Positions 22,306-30,131 of a stretch of 31,007 nt of DNA are shown here, piece by piece. The translations under genes and the position numbers were made by a program. The first letter of the stretch is position 1; each line of letters begins with the position of its first letter. Under the pieces are notes generated by a model that saw only the letters and a program-made list of their open reading frames with translations, was not told the origin of the DNA and made no database searches. The DNA comes from Syntrophales bacterium (GTDB lineage Bacteria; Desulfobacterota; Syntrophia; Syntrophales; UBA5619), in the NCBI GenBank assembly GCA_023229765.1, contig JALNYO010000042.1:1-31007 (forward strand), written 5' to 3'.

Positions 22306-23523
22306 CTACCCGATCGTTCCCGCTGCCTTCATGGTCTGAATTTCGCCGTCAGCATAACCCAATCCCTTCAATATCTCTTCCGATTGTTCCCCTAACTTGG
22401 GCGCCGCCCTGGTGATCTCGGCTTTGGTTTGGGACAGTTTAATCGGATTGTTCAATACCTTTATCGGGCCGTATTCAGGATGGTCCCAGTCCACAAAGAA
22501 TTCATTGGCTGCGGCCTGGCTGTCGCGGGTGACTTCCAGCGGTGTCGTTACGGGGGACCAGACGATCTTGGTCTTGCTTAAAATATCTATCCATTCGCGG
22601 TATGTTCTGCTCCGGAATATCCCGTCGAGAATATTCACGAGTTCCCCCGCCCGTTTAAATCGTTCATCGTAGGTGGCAAAGCGGAGATCATTTTCCAGTT
22701 CCGGATGGTTGATCGCGGCGCAGAAGCCGGGCCAGTAATGCTGGGCGTTGGTCATTCCCAGCATGATCCAGCGGTGATCGCTCGTTTCATAGACATTGCG
22801 AATCGGATTGCCCATCTCTTTGCGCTGGGGCCGCACCGCGTCCTCGCCGGTGATCAGACAGCCGGCGATATCAAATCCCAGCGCCCAGACGGCTGTATTA
22901 TAAAGGGATATCTCCAGTTCCTGGGCCACCCCGGTTTTCTCCCGGATATAGAGGGCGGACATGATGCCGGCCAGCAGACTCATCGCCGTGATGCTGTCGC
23001 CGTAGCCAGGCCGGGAAATATTGGGCGCGACCCCCACATCATGCATCAAATCCATGACGCCGCTGCGCGCCCAGAAGGCGACGGAGTCGTACCCGCCGGT
23101 GTTTTTCTCAGGGCCGCGTTGGCCGTATCCTGTGAGATTCGCATAGATAATCCGGGGATTGATTTTTGAGAGAATCTCATACGTGAGGTGAAACTTCTCC
23201 ATCTCATACGGCCGCAGGTTGTTCAGAAAAACGTCGGCGGTCGCCGCCAGTTTATGCAAAACGGTCTGGCCTTCCGGGGTTCCCATATTCAGGGCCAGGC
23301 TTTTTTTGTTTCGATCGGTATGTTCCCAGTAATAATTGACGGGATGGGCTTTCGCAAATCCCGACATCCCCTGTCCCAGGGCGTGCCGCCAGTTATCCCC
23401 CTTGCCGGGCGGTTCAACGTGAATGACCTCGGCGCCCCAGCTTCCCATCAGCATGCCGACGATCGGCACGGCAACGGCGCCCCCCACTTCAATAACCCTG
23501 ATTCCCTTCAGTTCTCCGGCCAT
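22306..23523 (-). CDS. Family III (CaiB/BaiF) CoA-transferase
   Basis: 405 residues from the ATG at 23523, which has a G-rich ribosome site eight bases upstream; in-frame ATGs slightly further up are too close to it. Typical family III features are GIRVIEVGGAVAVP, GAEVIHVEPPGKGD, NKKSLALNM, the LTGYGQRGPE segment and the catalytic Asp176 in RPGYGDSITA. These enzymes move CoA between carboxylates through an Asp-CoA anhydride. It lies 42 bp after the PrpF-like gene on the same strand. Presumably it activates the dicarboxylate handled by this cluster; the acid and CoA donor are unknown. Confidence 0.88.
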   Translation of the reverse strand: MAGELKGIRVIEVGGAVAVPIVGMLMGSWGAEVIHVEPPGKGDNWRHALGQGMSGFAKAHPVNYYWEHTDRNKKSLALNMGTPEGQTVLHKLAATADVFLNNLRPYEMEKFHLTYEILSKINPRIIYANLTGYGQRGPEKNTGGYDSVAFWARSGVMDLMHDVGVAPNISRPGYGDSITAMSLLAGIMSALYIREKTGVAQELEISLYNTAVWALGFDIAGCLITGEDAVRPQRKEMGNPIRNVYETSDHRWIMLGMTNAQHYWPGFCAAINHPELENDLRFATYDERFKRAGELVNILDGIFRSRTYREWIDILSKTKIVWSPVTTPLEVTRDSQAAANEFFVDWDHPEYGPIKVLNNPIKLSQTKAEITRAAPKLGEQSEEILKGLGYADGEIQTMKAAGTIG

Positions 23524-23565
23524 GATCATAACCCCCATTGCTTGAATTTTTATGTTTTATCCCGG

Positions 23566-24726
23566 CTACTTGAGTGCGGACTTGGGGATGAAGGCATATC
23601 CCCGCATAAGACAGCGGGCCGTTCGGTCCACGGTCGCCCTCTTCAGCACAAAGCCGCCTTTTTGACGGATCACCTTTCCTTCCGGGGCGATCACGCCGGC
23701 CGGATGCCCGATGCGCACTTCGCCGCGGGCGACAACCTCCTTGCGAGCAAGCTGGTTGACAATCGTTCCCGGGATCATCGCGGCCGCGACGGTGCAGACG
23801 GTGCCTGTCACGGGGTAGGTTCTGTGCATCTTTTGCATGAACAGCAAACGGACGACGATATCCACAGACTTTTCCGAAACCACCTTGCCCGTTGTCCAAT
23901 TTGTGTAGTTCATTGGCGGTGCACACAAGGCGATAAACGGGCTGTAAGGAACCTCGCTGGTCGCCTTCCGCCAGTCTTTGCAAAGACCCATTGTCTGGGC
24001 GGCGACACTGCGGATTTTTTCGATGCGTTTGAGGAGTTTTGCGTCTGAGTCAATTTCAAGGGGCGTTTCGCTGCCCTTGAGACCCAGGGCCTCCGCCCTG
24101 AGAAAGACCGTAGGGATCGCCGCATCTACGAGCGATGCCTCAACGTCGTCCTCCCCTTCGACCGCGAGCGTATCCTTTACCCTGCCCGTCGGCAGCAGTT
24201 TGCCGGTGAGGGACCCTGCGCTGTCTGCCCAGTCCAAAATGATCTTGGCGCCGGTTCCCGGCACGCCGTCGATTTTATGCTTCCCCTCAACCTCAGCGCG
24301 ATTGCCCCTTACCGGGACTTCTGCGATGATCACCTTGCCGGTGTTGACCTGATGGATTCGCACACGGGTGAGCGGCGCCACTGCCTTTACCAGCCCTTCG
24401 TCGATGGCAAACGGGCCCACTGCCGAGGAGATGTTGCCGCAATTGGATATCCAGTCGATCATGGGCGCGGCCATGCTGACCTGGCCGAAGAGGTAGTCCA
24501 CATCGCAGTCCGGGCGCGTGGAGGGGCCAATTACCGCGACCTTGCTGGTGAGCAGCTCCGCCCCTCCCAAGCCATCGATTTCCCGGAAGTCGGGGGTGCC
24601 GAAGACCCGTCTGATCACCTTGTCCCGCAGACCCGGCTCCTGCGGCAGGTCGCTTAAGTGAAAGAAAATGCCCTTGCTTGTTCCCCCGCGCATGATGGCG
24701 CAGCGAACCATTTCCTGAATTTCCAT
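23566..24726 (-). CDS. PrpF family isomerase (methylaconitate/methylitaconate isomerase type)
   Basis: 386 residues from the ATG at 24726, preceded by AAAGAGGTG; upstream in-frame codons come from hairpin repeat copy 4. The two-lobed diaminopimelate-epimerase-like family is shown by MRGGTSKGIFF (residues 12-22, Lys18), the FGQVSMAAPMIDWISNCGNISSAVGPFAI segment, and the late TVCTVAAAMIPGT and RIGHPAGVI motifs. Family members isomerise double bonds in 2-methylaconitate, 3-methylitaconate or 4-oxalomesaconate. It is the first gene of the minus-strand cluster. Without AcnD or other methylcitrate genes nearby, an itaconate-like or oxalomesaconate-like substrate is as likely as methylaconitate. Confidence 0.85.
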   Translation of the reverse strand: MEIQEMVRCAIMRGGTSKGIFFHLSDLPQEPGLRDKVIRRVFGTPDFREIDGLGGAELLTSKVAVIGPSTRPDCDVDYLFGQVSMAAPMIDWISNCGNISSAVGPFAIDEGLVKAVAPLTRVRIHQVNTGKVIIAEVPVRGNRAEVEGKHKIDGVPGTGAKIILDWADSAGSLTGKLLPTGRVKDTLAVEGEDDVEASLVDAAIPTVFLRAEALGLKGSETPLEIDSDAKLLKRIEKIRSVAAQTMGLCKDWRKATSEVPYSPFIALCAPPMNYTNWTTGKVVSEKSVDIVVRLLFMQKMHRTYPVTGTVCTVAAAMIPGTIVNQLARKEVVARGEVRIGHPAGVIAPEGKVIRQKGGFVLKRATVDRTARCLMRGYAFIPKSALK

Positions 24727-24743
24727 TTTATACACCTCTTTAT

Positions 24744-24832
24744 ATGCAAATCCCCCCATCCCCCCTTTGCCAAAGGGGGGCAAGGGGGGATTTTCATGCT
24801 TCGTTGTGCCCCACGAGTATGGGGGTTTGTAA
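24744..24832 (+). repeat. Dispersed hairpin repeat, copy 4 of 4
   Basis: Core 24744-24797 followed by tail to 24832, same orientation as copy 1. It lies 18 bp before the start of the PrpF-like gene (minus strand), so it is part of that gene's leader. Confidence 0.85.
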
Positions 24833-25222
24833 GAACAGGTTCGGGTCATTACTTCTCAAAACAGTAAGAACAATGCGATTGCTGAAGGTGACATATAATG
24901 TCTGGATAAATATTTCTCAACCATTTATTTTGTCTTTCTGTGCTTCACGTCAATTGCAAGGTTATCGTAAAGCAGATGACCAGGCGCCTGCTTCGGGCAT
25001 CAACTCTGGGCGGGGGTGCTAAAAAAATGCCCACCTTCCCCTTGAGGGCAGGCTATGCTGAGAAAAAAATGCGCGCATGCCTATGGCCGCTACCATTAAA
25101 CTCCTTTTTCACCTAATTAATCGGTTTTAATAACAGCGTTTTACGGATGTTTTCCGTTTATGTTTGCCTTCTGGCACAACTGTTGCTTTTCAGGGGAGCA
25201 AGAAGGGAAAGGAGGCGTTGCC
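24833..25222. other. Divergent intergenic region without recognised gene
   Basis: About 390 bp between the divergently transcribed PrpF-like cluster and the metal/thiol operon. It should hold both promoters, but I found no near-consensus sigma70 pair. The stretch 25020-25140 has A-runs and an AT-rich TTAATCGGTTTTAATAAC segment that could carry a promoter for the rightward operon. No tRNA, riboswitch or ORF could be supported. Confidence 0.3.
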
Positions 25223-26206
25223 TTGGAAAACAAAAATTGCGAAAAATGCGGAAAAGAGATTTCCGGTGCGGGCGAGGTTTTGTGTCCCGAATGCAAGGAA
25301 GGGGTCAGACGGAAAAGCGGCAGGCGCTTATGGTATTCAGGGATTGCCGTTGTACTGCTGCTGCTTGCCGGAGCGGGTTTTCTGTACGCGGAAAAACAGG
25401 CGTGGGAATTTTCGTGGGACGTAGTGCTCGGAAGGCCGGCGGCGGTGGTGAATGGGGAGTCGATCTCCCGGTCCGAGGCGCGCTCGAAGCTTAATGTCAG
25501 CAGACTCATGCTGGAAAAAGAGTACGGAAAAGGGTTGTTTGCCGGTGAGCAGGGCAGAGCGCTCTTGGGACGTCTGGAACGCGACGTCTTGGAGAAGATG
25601 GTGGAAGAAAGGCTGGTGGCGCGTGAGGCAAGCCGCTTGAAGATAAAGGTGGGCGATGACCTGGTTCAACAGGAGATCAAGCGGATAGAGAAGATCGGCC
25701 GGGAGATTTACGGGAATGACGATAATTTTCAGGCCAGCCTTAAGGAGGATGGCATCTCTCAGGAATACCTGGTGGGGCAAGTCCGGAACCTTCTCCTTTT
25801 TCAGGAGGTCAAAAAGGCAAAAGCTCCGCCGCAAGCCGATTCCGAAGCCTATTTTGCCGAGTGGCTGACCCAGGACAGAAAGGCAGCCAAGGTGGCCTTT
25901 AATCAAACCGTTCCTCCGGCGCCGTCGTTAGCCCAGGGAGAGGAGTCGTGCTGCGGCGCCGGTGGAGGCAGCAGCGCCGGAGTGGGCGGCTGTGGAACGA
26001 AGCAGGCGCCCGGCGCTCTGGATCCAAAGTTGCAGAGCACGGCCAGCGTCGCGGCTCTCGATGCTTATCGGGGGACCCATCCCGCCGAGCAGGGGTTGGA
26101 GGCAAAGGTTACCGATTACGGCTGTCATGTCCAGGTGGACATCGAAAAGGGTGGAAAAATAGTTGCATCCTATTCCTATAGAGACGGAAAAGTATCTGAA
26201 ATATAA
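25223..26206 (+). CDS. Zinc-ribbon, membrane-anchored SurA-N-like protein
   Basis: 327 residues if it starts at the TTG at 25223, which has AAAGGAGG at 25208-25215; an ATG at 25160 in the same frame has no comparable site. Order: N-terminal zinc ribbon CEKC...CPEC (Cys6, 9, 21, 24), a transmembrane helix (about 36-56), then an extracytoplasmic region starting AAVVNGESISRSEARSKL. That region and the helical stretch after it resemble the chaperone N-domain of SurA/PpiC proteins, without a clear parvulin domain. A Gly/Cys-rich linker (CCGAGGGSS...GGCG) leads to a C-terminal domain with YGCHVQVDIEKGGKIVASYSYRDGKVSEI. It is the first gene of a six-gene operon with DUF2318, ABC and CueP genes; a role in extracytoplasmic metal or thiol handling is inference. 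Confidence 0.65.
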   Translation: MENKNCEKCGKEISGAGEVLCPECKEGVRRKSGRRLWYSGIAVVLLLLAGAGFLYAEKQAWEFSWDVVLGRPAAVVNGESISRSEARSKLNVSRLMLEKEYGKGLFAGEQGRALLGRLERDVLEKMVEERLVAREASRLKIKVGDDLVQQEIKRIEKIGREIYGNDDNFQASLKEDGISQEYLVGQVRNLLLFQEVKKAKAPPQADSEAYFAEWLTQDRKAAKVAFNQTVPPAPSLAQGEESCCGAGGGSSAGVGGCGTKQAPGALDPKLQSTASVAALDAYRGTHPAEQGLEAKVTDYGCHVQVDIEKGGKIVASYSYRDGKVSEI

Positions 26207-26222
26207 CAAGAAGGAGAGGGTG

Positions 26223-26819
26223 ATGAAGGAAAATAAAGCAGAAGTGTTGAAGGGCAATGAGTCGAAACGGGAAAAACTTTTAAAAACAGAGAAGAAGTTC
26301 CCCTTCGTGAAGATAATCGTGATTTTACTGGCGGTAACCATTCCGCTGGCTTGGTTCATATTGAGGAGCGGCTCTGAGGCTGGCGCTGTCAGCGCCACCG
26401 GAACTCAGGTTACGCAAAAGGTCAACTACAGTGGTCAGAATATTCGCATGACGACGGTGGACGCGGTTTCCGGCAGCGGTTCCATCGAAATACCCGCGGA
26501 TATCGTAAAGGACAAGAAGATCGTTTACTTTGAATACAGCAAGGGGGGAAAAAAGGCGCCCCTCATGGCCTACATCACCCCCTCGGGAAAGCTTGTGACC
26601 GCGATCAGCATGTGCGAACCCTGCCGCTCCACGAAATTCCATATCGAAGGCGATGAGATGGTCTGCAACGCCTGCGGCACGCGCTGGACTTTGGAAAAAT
26701 TGCAGGGCGTAAGCGGCGGTTGCCTGGCCTATCCTCCAGACGTTGTGGCCCATACCCTCGAAGGCGGCAAGGTAAAGATACAAGATACAATCATCCTGGG
26801 CTGGAAACCGAGGGTATAA
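26223..26819 (+). CDS. DUF2318 domain, membrane-anchored Cys-pair protein
   Basis: 198 residues from the ATG at 26223, preceded by AAGGAGAGG. A basic N-terminus and one transmembrane helix (about 28-48) place the rest outside the membrane. The DUF2318 domain has the pattern SMCEPCRSTKF...MVCNACGTRW (Cys131, 134, 148, 151) plus Cys167, likely binding a metal or Fe-S centre. DUF2318 proteins occur with iron and metal uptake systems of the Ftr type. Upstream gene ends 16 bp before, and the ABC permease starts 18 bp after. Confidence 0.8.
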   Translation: MKENKAEVLKGNESKREKLLKTEKKFPFVKIIVILLAVTIPLAWFILRSGSEAGAVSATGTQVTQKVNYSGQNIRMTTVDAVSGSGSIEIPADIVKDKKIVYFEYSKGGKKAPLMAYITPSGKLVTAISMCEPCRSTKFHIEGDEMVCNACGTRWTLEKLQGVSGGCLAYPPDVVAHTLEGGKVKIQDTIILGWKPRV

Positions 26820-26837
26820 CTCAAACGGAGGAAGCAG

Positions 26838-28100
26838 ATGCGTTTGCACAATATTTCGCTCAATAACCTGCGGCGCCGCCGGGGCAAGACGATTTTCCTC
26901 GTCATCGGGCTTTTGATCGGCGTAACCACCGTTGTGGCGCTGCTTGCCTTGACCGGCGCGATGGAAAACGACATCGGCAAAAAGCTCGATGAACTGGGGG
27001 CGAATATCCTGATCACGCCCAAATCCCGCGATCTGGCACTGAACTACGGGGGGATTCAACTTTCCGGGCTGTCCCTCGATGTGCAGCCTCTTAAGCAGGC
27101 CGATCTTGCTCGCATCCCATCGATCAAGAACAATGAAAACATCAGCATTGTCGCCCCCAAGCTTATCGCCGCGACGCGGGTCAAGCAAAAGGATGTCTTG
27201 CTCTCGGGGATCGTATTCAAGGAGGAACTGCGGCTGAAGAAGTGGTGGAAGATTGCGCCCAAAAAGATTCCGGGCGCTGTTTCAGAGACAAAGAGTGGCG
27301 GCAAGGCAGAAATGGGGGAAATGGCTGTTGCCGGGAGCGGCGGCAAGAGTGCCTTCGGGCTTGTCCCTTCCCTGACGGACCGGGACCTCCTGGTTGGGGC
27401 CACCGCGGCAGAGCACCTGCAGCTCAGTGAAGGAGATGCCGTTGATATTCAGGGTGAGGCGTTTGCGGTGCGGGGAATCCTGGAAGAGATGGGATCGCAG
27501 GATGACGCGCTGATTTTCGCCGATTTGGGACGGGTGCAGAAAACGCTCAAGCGGTCGGGGGAAATCTCCCTGGTGGAAGTGGCCGCCTTCTGCAATACCT
27601 GTCCGATCGAGGAGATGGTGGCGCAGCTTTCCGCCGCCCTGCCGGGGGCGAAGGTGACGGCCGTCAAACAGGCGGTGGAGTCGCGCCTTGAAACGGTGCG
27701 TCATTTCAAACGCTTTTCGCTGGGGATTTCGGCGGTGGTGATGTTCATCGGTTCGCTGATCGTTTTTACCACGATGATGGCATCGGTAAACGAGCGGACG
27801 CGGGAGATCGGGATCTTTCGCGCCATCGGTTTCCGCAAGACTCACATTGCGCGGATCATCCTCCTGGAGGCCTTGGTGGTCGGTTTCCTGGCGGGTATTT
27901 TGGGCTATCTTGCGGGGCTGGGCGTATCGCGGCTGACGCTGCCCTTTTTTCTCCCCGGGCAGGGGATCGCGATCCCGTGGGATTTGCGCGTGGCCCTCGG
28001 CGCCACTGGTCTTTCCATCCTGCTGGGGCTTGCGGCCAGCGTCTATCCGGCGCTGAGGGCCGCACAGCTCGACCCGGCCGAATCACTGCGGGCAATATAG
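26838..28100 (+). CDS. FtsX/MacB-type ABC transporter permease
   Basis: 420 residues. One N-terminal helix (about 15-37, FLVIGLLIGVTTVVALLAL) is followed by a large periplasmic domain, then three helices in the FtsX-like core (about 293-420): SLGISAVVMFIGSLIVFTTMMASVNERTREIGIFRAIGF, LEALVVGFLAGILGYLAGLG and LGATGLSILLGLAASVYPALRAAQLDPAESLRAI. This is the architecture of MacB/LolC-type mechanotransmission permeases, which move substrates at the membrane surface rather than across a pore. A strong GGAGG lies upstream, and the ATPase gene follows 15 bp later. The substrate is unknown; operon partners point to metal or thiol-protein handling. Confidence 0.85.
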   Translation: MRLHNISLNNLRRRRGKTIFLVIGLLIGVTTVVALLALTGAMENDIGKKLDELGANILITPKSRDLALNYGGIQLSGLSLDVQPLKQADLARIPSIKNNENISIVAPKLIAATRVKQKDVLLSGIVFKEELRLKKWWKIAPKKIPGAVSETKSGGKAEMGEMAVAGSGGKSAFGLVPSLTDRDLLVGATAAEHLQLSEGDAVDIQGEAFAVRGILEEMGSQDDALIFADLGRVQKTLKRSGEISLVEVAAFCNTCPIEEMVAQLSAALPGAKVTAVKQAVESRLETVRHFKRFSLGISAVVMFIGSLIVFTTMMASVNERTREIGIFRAIGFRKTHIARIILLEALVVGFLAGILGYLAGLGVSRLTLPFFLPGQGIAIPWDLRVALGATGLSILLGLAASVYPALRAAQLDPAESLRAI

Positions 28101-28115
28101 CGGAGGAGAACAGGC

Positions 28116-28784
28116 ATGAGTCTGATTGAACTAAAAAATGTACGCAAGTTTTACGAAAGCGAAGGGGAAAACGTCGCCGCACTGCAGGAACTGACCGCAA
28201 GCGTGGAGTCGGGTGATTTTGTCGCGATCATGGGCCCTTCCGGTTCGGGGAAGAGCACCCTCCTCAATATCCTGGGAGGGCTCAGCCATCCCAGTGCGGG
28301 TAATTATATTGTGGACGGGATCGACATCTACGGCCTGCCCAACGAGAAACTGGCCGATTTCCGCAGGGAGTATATCGGGTTCGTCTTCCAGTCCTTTCAA
28401 CTGATCCCCTATCTGACGGTTCTGGAGAACGTGATGCTGCCGCTGACCATTATTCGCGGTTCGAACGGCTGGCAGAAAGAGGCGGCCTGCCAGGTGCTGG
28501 AAAAGGTGGGACTGGGGGCAAAGGAGCGACGCCTTCCGAATCAACTCTCCGGGGGGGAGCAGGAACGGGTGGCGATCGCCCGGGCGCTGGTCAACCATCC
28601 TCCGATTATCCTGGCCGACGAACCGACGGGAAATCTCGATTCCGCGACGGGCGACGAGATTATGGCGCTCTTGGGCGACCTCAATGCCGAAGGTCAGACG
28701 ATCATCATGGTGACGCACAATCCGGAGAATGCCGCCTCGGCCCGGGAAGTTATCCGGCTCAAGGACGGCAAAATTCAAGGCTGA
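28116..28784 (+). CDS. ABC transporter ATP-binding protein, LolD/MacB type
   Basis: 222 residues, a single nucleotide-binding domain. Walker A GPSGSGKST (40-48), Q-loop GFVFQSFQLIPYLT, signature LSGGEQERVAIARAL (about 143-157), Walker B IILADEPTGNLDS, and H-loop MVTHN are all intact. The IPYLTVLENVMLPL segment is typical of the LolD/MacB/FtsE group and fits the preceding FtsX-type permease, with which it should form an A2B2 complex. GGAGG lies upstream; 22 bp separate its stop from the cueP start. Confidence 0.92.
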   Translation: MSLIELKNVRKFYESEGENVAALQELTASVESGDFVAIMGPSGSGKSTLLNILGGLSHPSAGNYIVDGIDIYGLPNEKLADFRREYIGFVFQSFQLIPYLTVLENVMLPLTIIRGSNGWQKEAACQVLEKVGLGAKERRLPNQLSGGEQERVAIARALVNHPPIILADEPTGNLDSATGDEIMALLGDLNAEGQTIIMVTHNPENAASAREVIRLKDGKIQG

Positions 28785-28806
28785 TCGAAAGGAGCGACAA
28801 AAGCAG

Positions 28807-29352
28807 ATGAAATATTTTCTGATATCGTTTACCCTCTTTCTGGGGATCCTCTCCGCGTTTCCCGCGCCTGCGCTTGCAAGCGACGGTAAATCCGCGGAAG
28901 CTCTATTGGCAGATGTCGATGTCGCCCGGGCTTTGGCCATCGCCAACGAATGGAAGTGGTCCCAAAAGGAGATCAAAAGCTTAGTGAATTCCCGCGAGGT
29001 GGTATTTCAATTCCCCGACGGGAAGGTGAAAAAGATTCCGCTTCCGGAGGATAAAATGGTCGTCGCTTTGGCGCCGTATATCCAGAAGACGCATACGTGA
29101 ATGACTCACTATTTCTCCTCCTGTCAGGGGGAGTTGACCGAGCAGATATTTTTTGTAAAGGCCGTGGATGAGGACGGAAATGTTCTGGTCGATGGTGTGA
29201 TGACCACCCTGAAAAACGGCTTTATGGAACTCTGGCTGCCGAGAAATCGCCGGATCAGCCTGGAGGTCAAGAGAGGCGATCTGACCGCCCAAGGCGTGAT
29301 TGAAACCTTTCCGGACAGCAAGACCTGTGTAACCACGTTGCAATTGCAGTAA
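28807..29352 (+). CDS. cueP: CueP-family periplasmic metal protein, probable selenoprotein (TGA at 29098)
   Basis: Read through the in-frame TGA at 29098-29100, the gene encodes 181 residues, the usual CueP length. An N-terminal signal peptide (to about ALAS, residue 25) sends it to the periplasm. The first part ends in MVVALAPYIQKTHT; after the TGA comes MTHYFSSCQGELTEQ..., then ELWLPRNRRI and KTCVTTLQLQ. CueP proteins have TH-x-C-xx-H-xxxx-CQGE here, so the TGA stands exactly at the first conserved Cys (position 98), with His101, Cys106 and Cys174 retained. A hairpin after the TGA fits a bacterial SECIS. Treated as two genes, the second half would lack a ribosome site and signal peptide. 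CueP binds copper and is linked to periplasmic copper tolerance. Confidence 0.85.
29115..29133 (+). promoter_or_regulatory. SECIS-like hairpin after the cueP TGA
   Basis: Arms 29115-29121 (CTCCTCC) and 29127-29133 (GGGGGAG) form seven pairs, one a G-U, closing the loop UGUCA. The loop starts 22 nt after the TGA and has G in its second position, in line with the known bacterial SECIS model (loop roughly 16-37 nt after UGA, G in the first two loop positions). Confidence 0.65.
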
Positions 29353-29366
29353 TAAAAGGGAACGAT

Positions 29367-29897
29367 ATGAGCGGAAAGATTAAGATTTTCATGGCAGCGC
29401 TGGTTGTGGCAGTCGCGGCTGCATGGATAGTTGTAGCGGCGCCGGGGTGGTTTGCCAATCAACGCGCGACTGTGGCTGATGAGGTGCGGGGAGAACCGGC
29501 GCCGGATTTTGTGTTGAAGGATCTCGCCGGCAGTTCCTTCCGACTGAGCGAGCAACGGGGAAAGCCAGTGCTGCTCGTCTTCGGCACGACCTGGTGCCCC
29601 GCCTGTCGAGAGGAGATCCCCCATCTGAAGGAGATATATGCCCGCTACGCCAAGCGCGGACTGGTTGTCGTTAATATCGACATTCGGGAATCCCGTGACA
29701 AGGCTTCCAGCTATGCGGAGAAAAACAATCTTCCCTACCGGCTGTTGCTCGATGAAGACGGCGCCGTCGCTGAGAGTTACGGCATCCGGGGCGTTCCTTC
29801 CCTGATTCTGCTCGACGATGCCGGCAGAGTAGCCGGAGGGCAGGGTGTTATCGATCAGTCGCTGGCGAATATGTTTAAGCCCAAGTCGTCTCTCTAA
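29367..29897 (+). CDS. TlpA/ResA-like membrane-anchored thioredoxin
   Basis: 176 residues. An uncleaved N-terminal anchor or signal (about 6-26) is followed by a thioredoxin-fold domain: PAPDFVLKDLAGSSFRLSEQRGKPVLLVFGTTWCPACREEIPHL with the redox pair Cys77 and Cys80 (CPAC), and the cis-Pro loop GIRGVPSLILLD. It starts 14 bp after the cueP stop. A natural partner would be CueP or the Cys-pair proteins upstream, keeping their thiols/selenol reduced in the periplasm; this is inference from gene order. Confidence 0.88.
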   Translation: MSGKIKIFMAALVVAVAAAWIVVAAPGWFANQRATVADEVRGEPAPDFVLKDLAGSSFRLSEQRGKPVLLVFGTTWCPACREEIPHLKEIYARYAKRGLVVVNIDIRESRDKASSYAEKNNLPYRLLLDEDGAVAESYGIRGVPSLILLDDAGRVAGGQGVIDQSLANMFKPKSSL

Positions 29898-30131
29898 CGA
29901 GGGATGAAAGACCGCCCTGTCTGCAAATATTTTGCCCGCCCATAAAAATGTTGTCATCCGTGACATAATGTAATAAAAGAAGACCTCAAAGACATATTCC
30001 AGTTCAAATTAGATATGTAAGAACAGACCGACGGCGCCATCGTTGTCGGCAAGAGCAGGTTTCAATATTCAGCCGCTTTCAGCGCGAACTTATTCAATAC
30101 CGTATTCAGCTTTAATAAACAGGAGAAGACC

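Noticed and set aside
29101..29352. Second half of cueP as an independent gene starting at the ATG after TGA
   Set aside because: No ribosome-binding site, no signal peptide, and the family's conserved motif spans the TGA.
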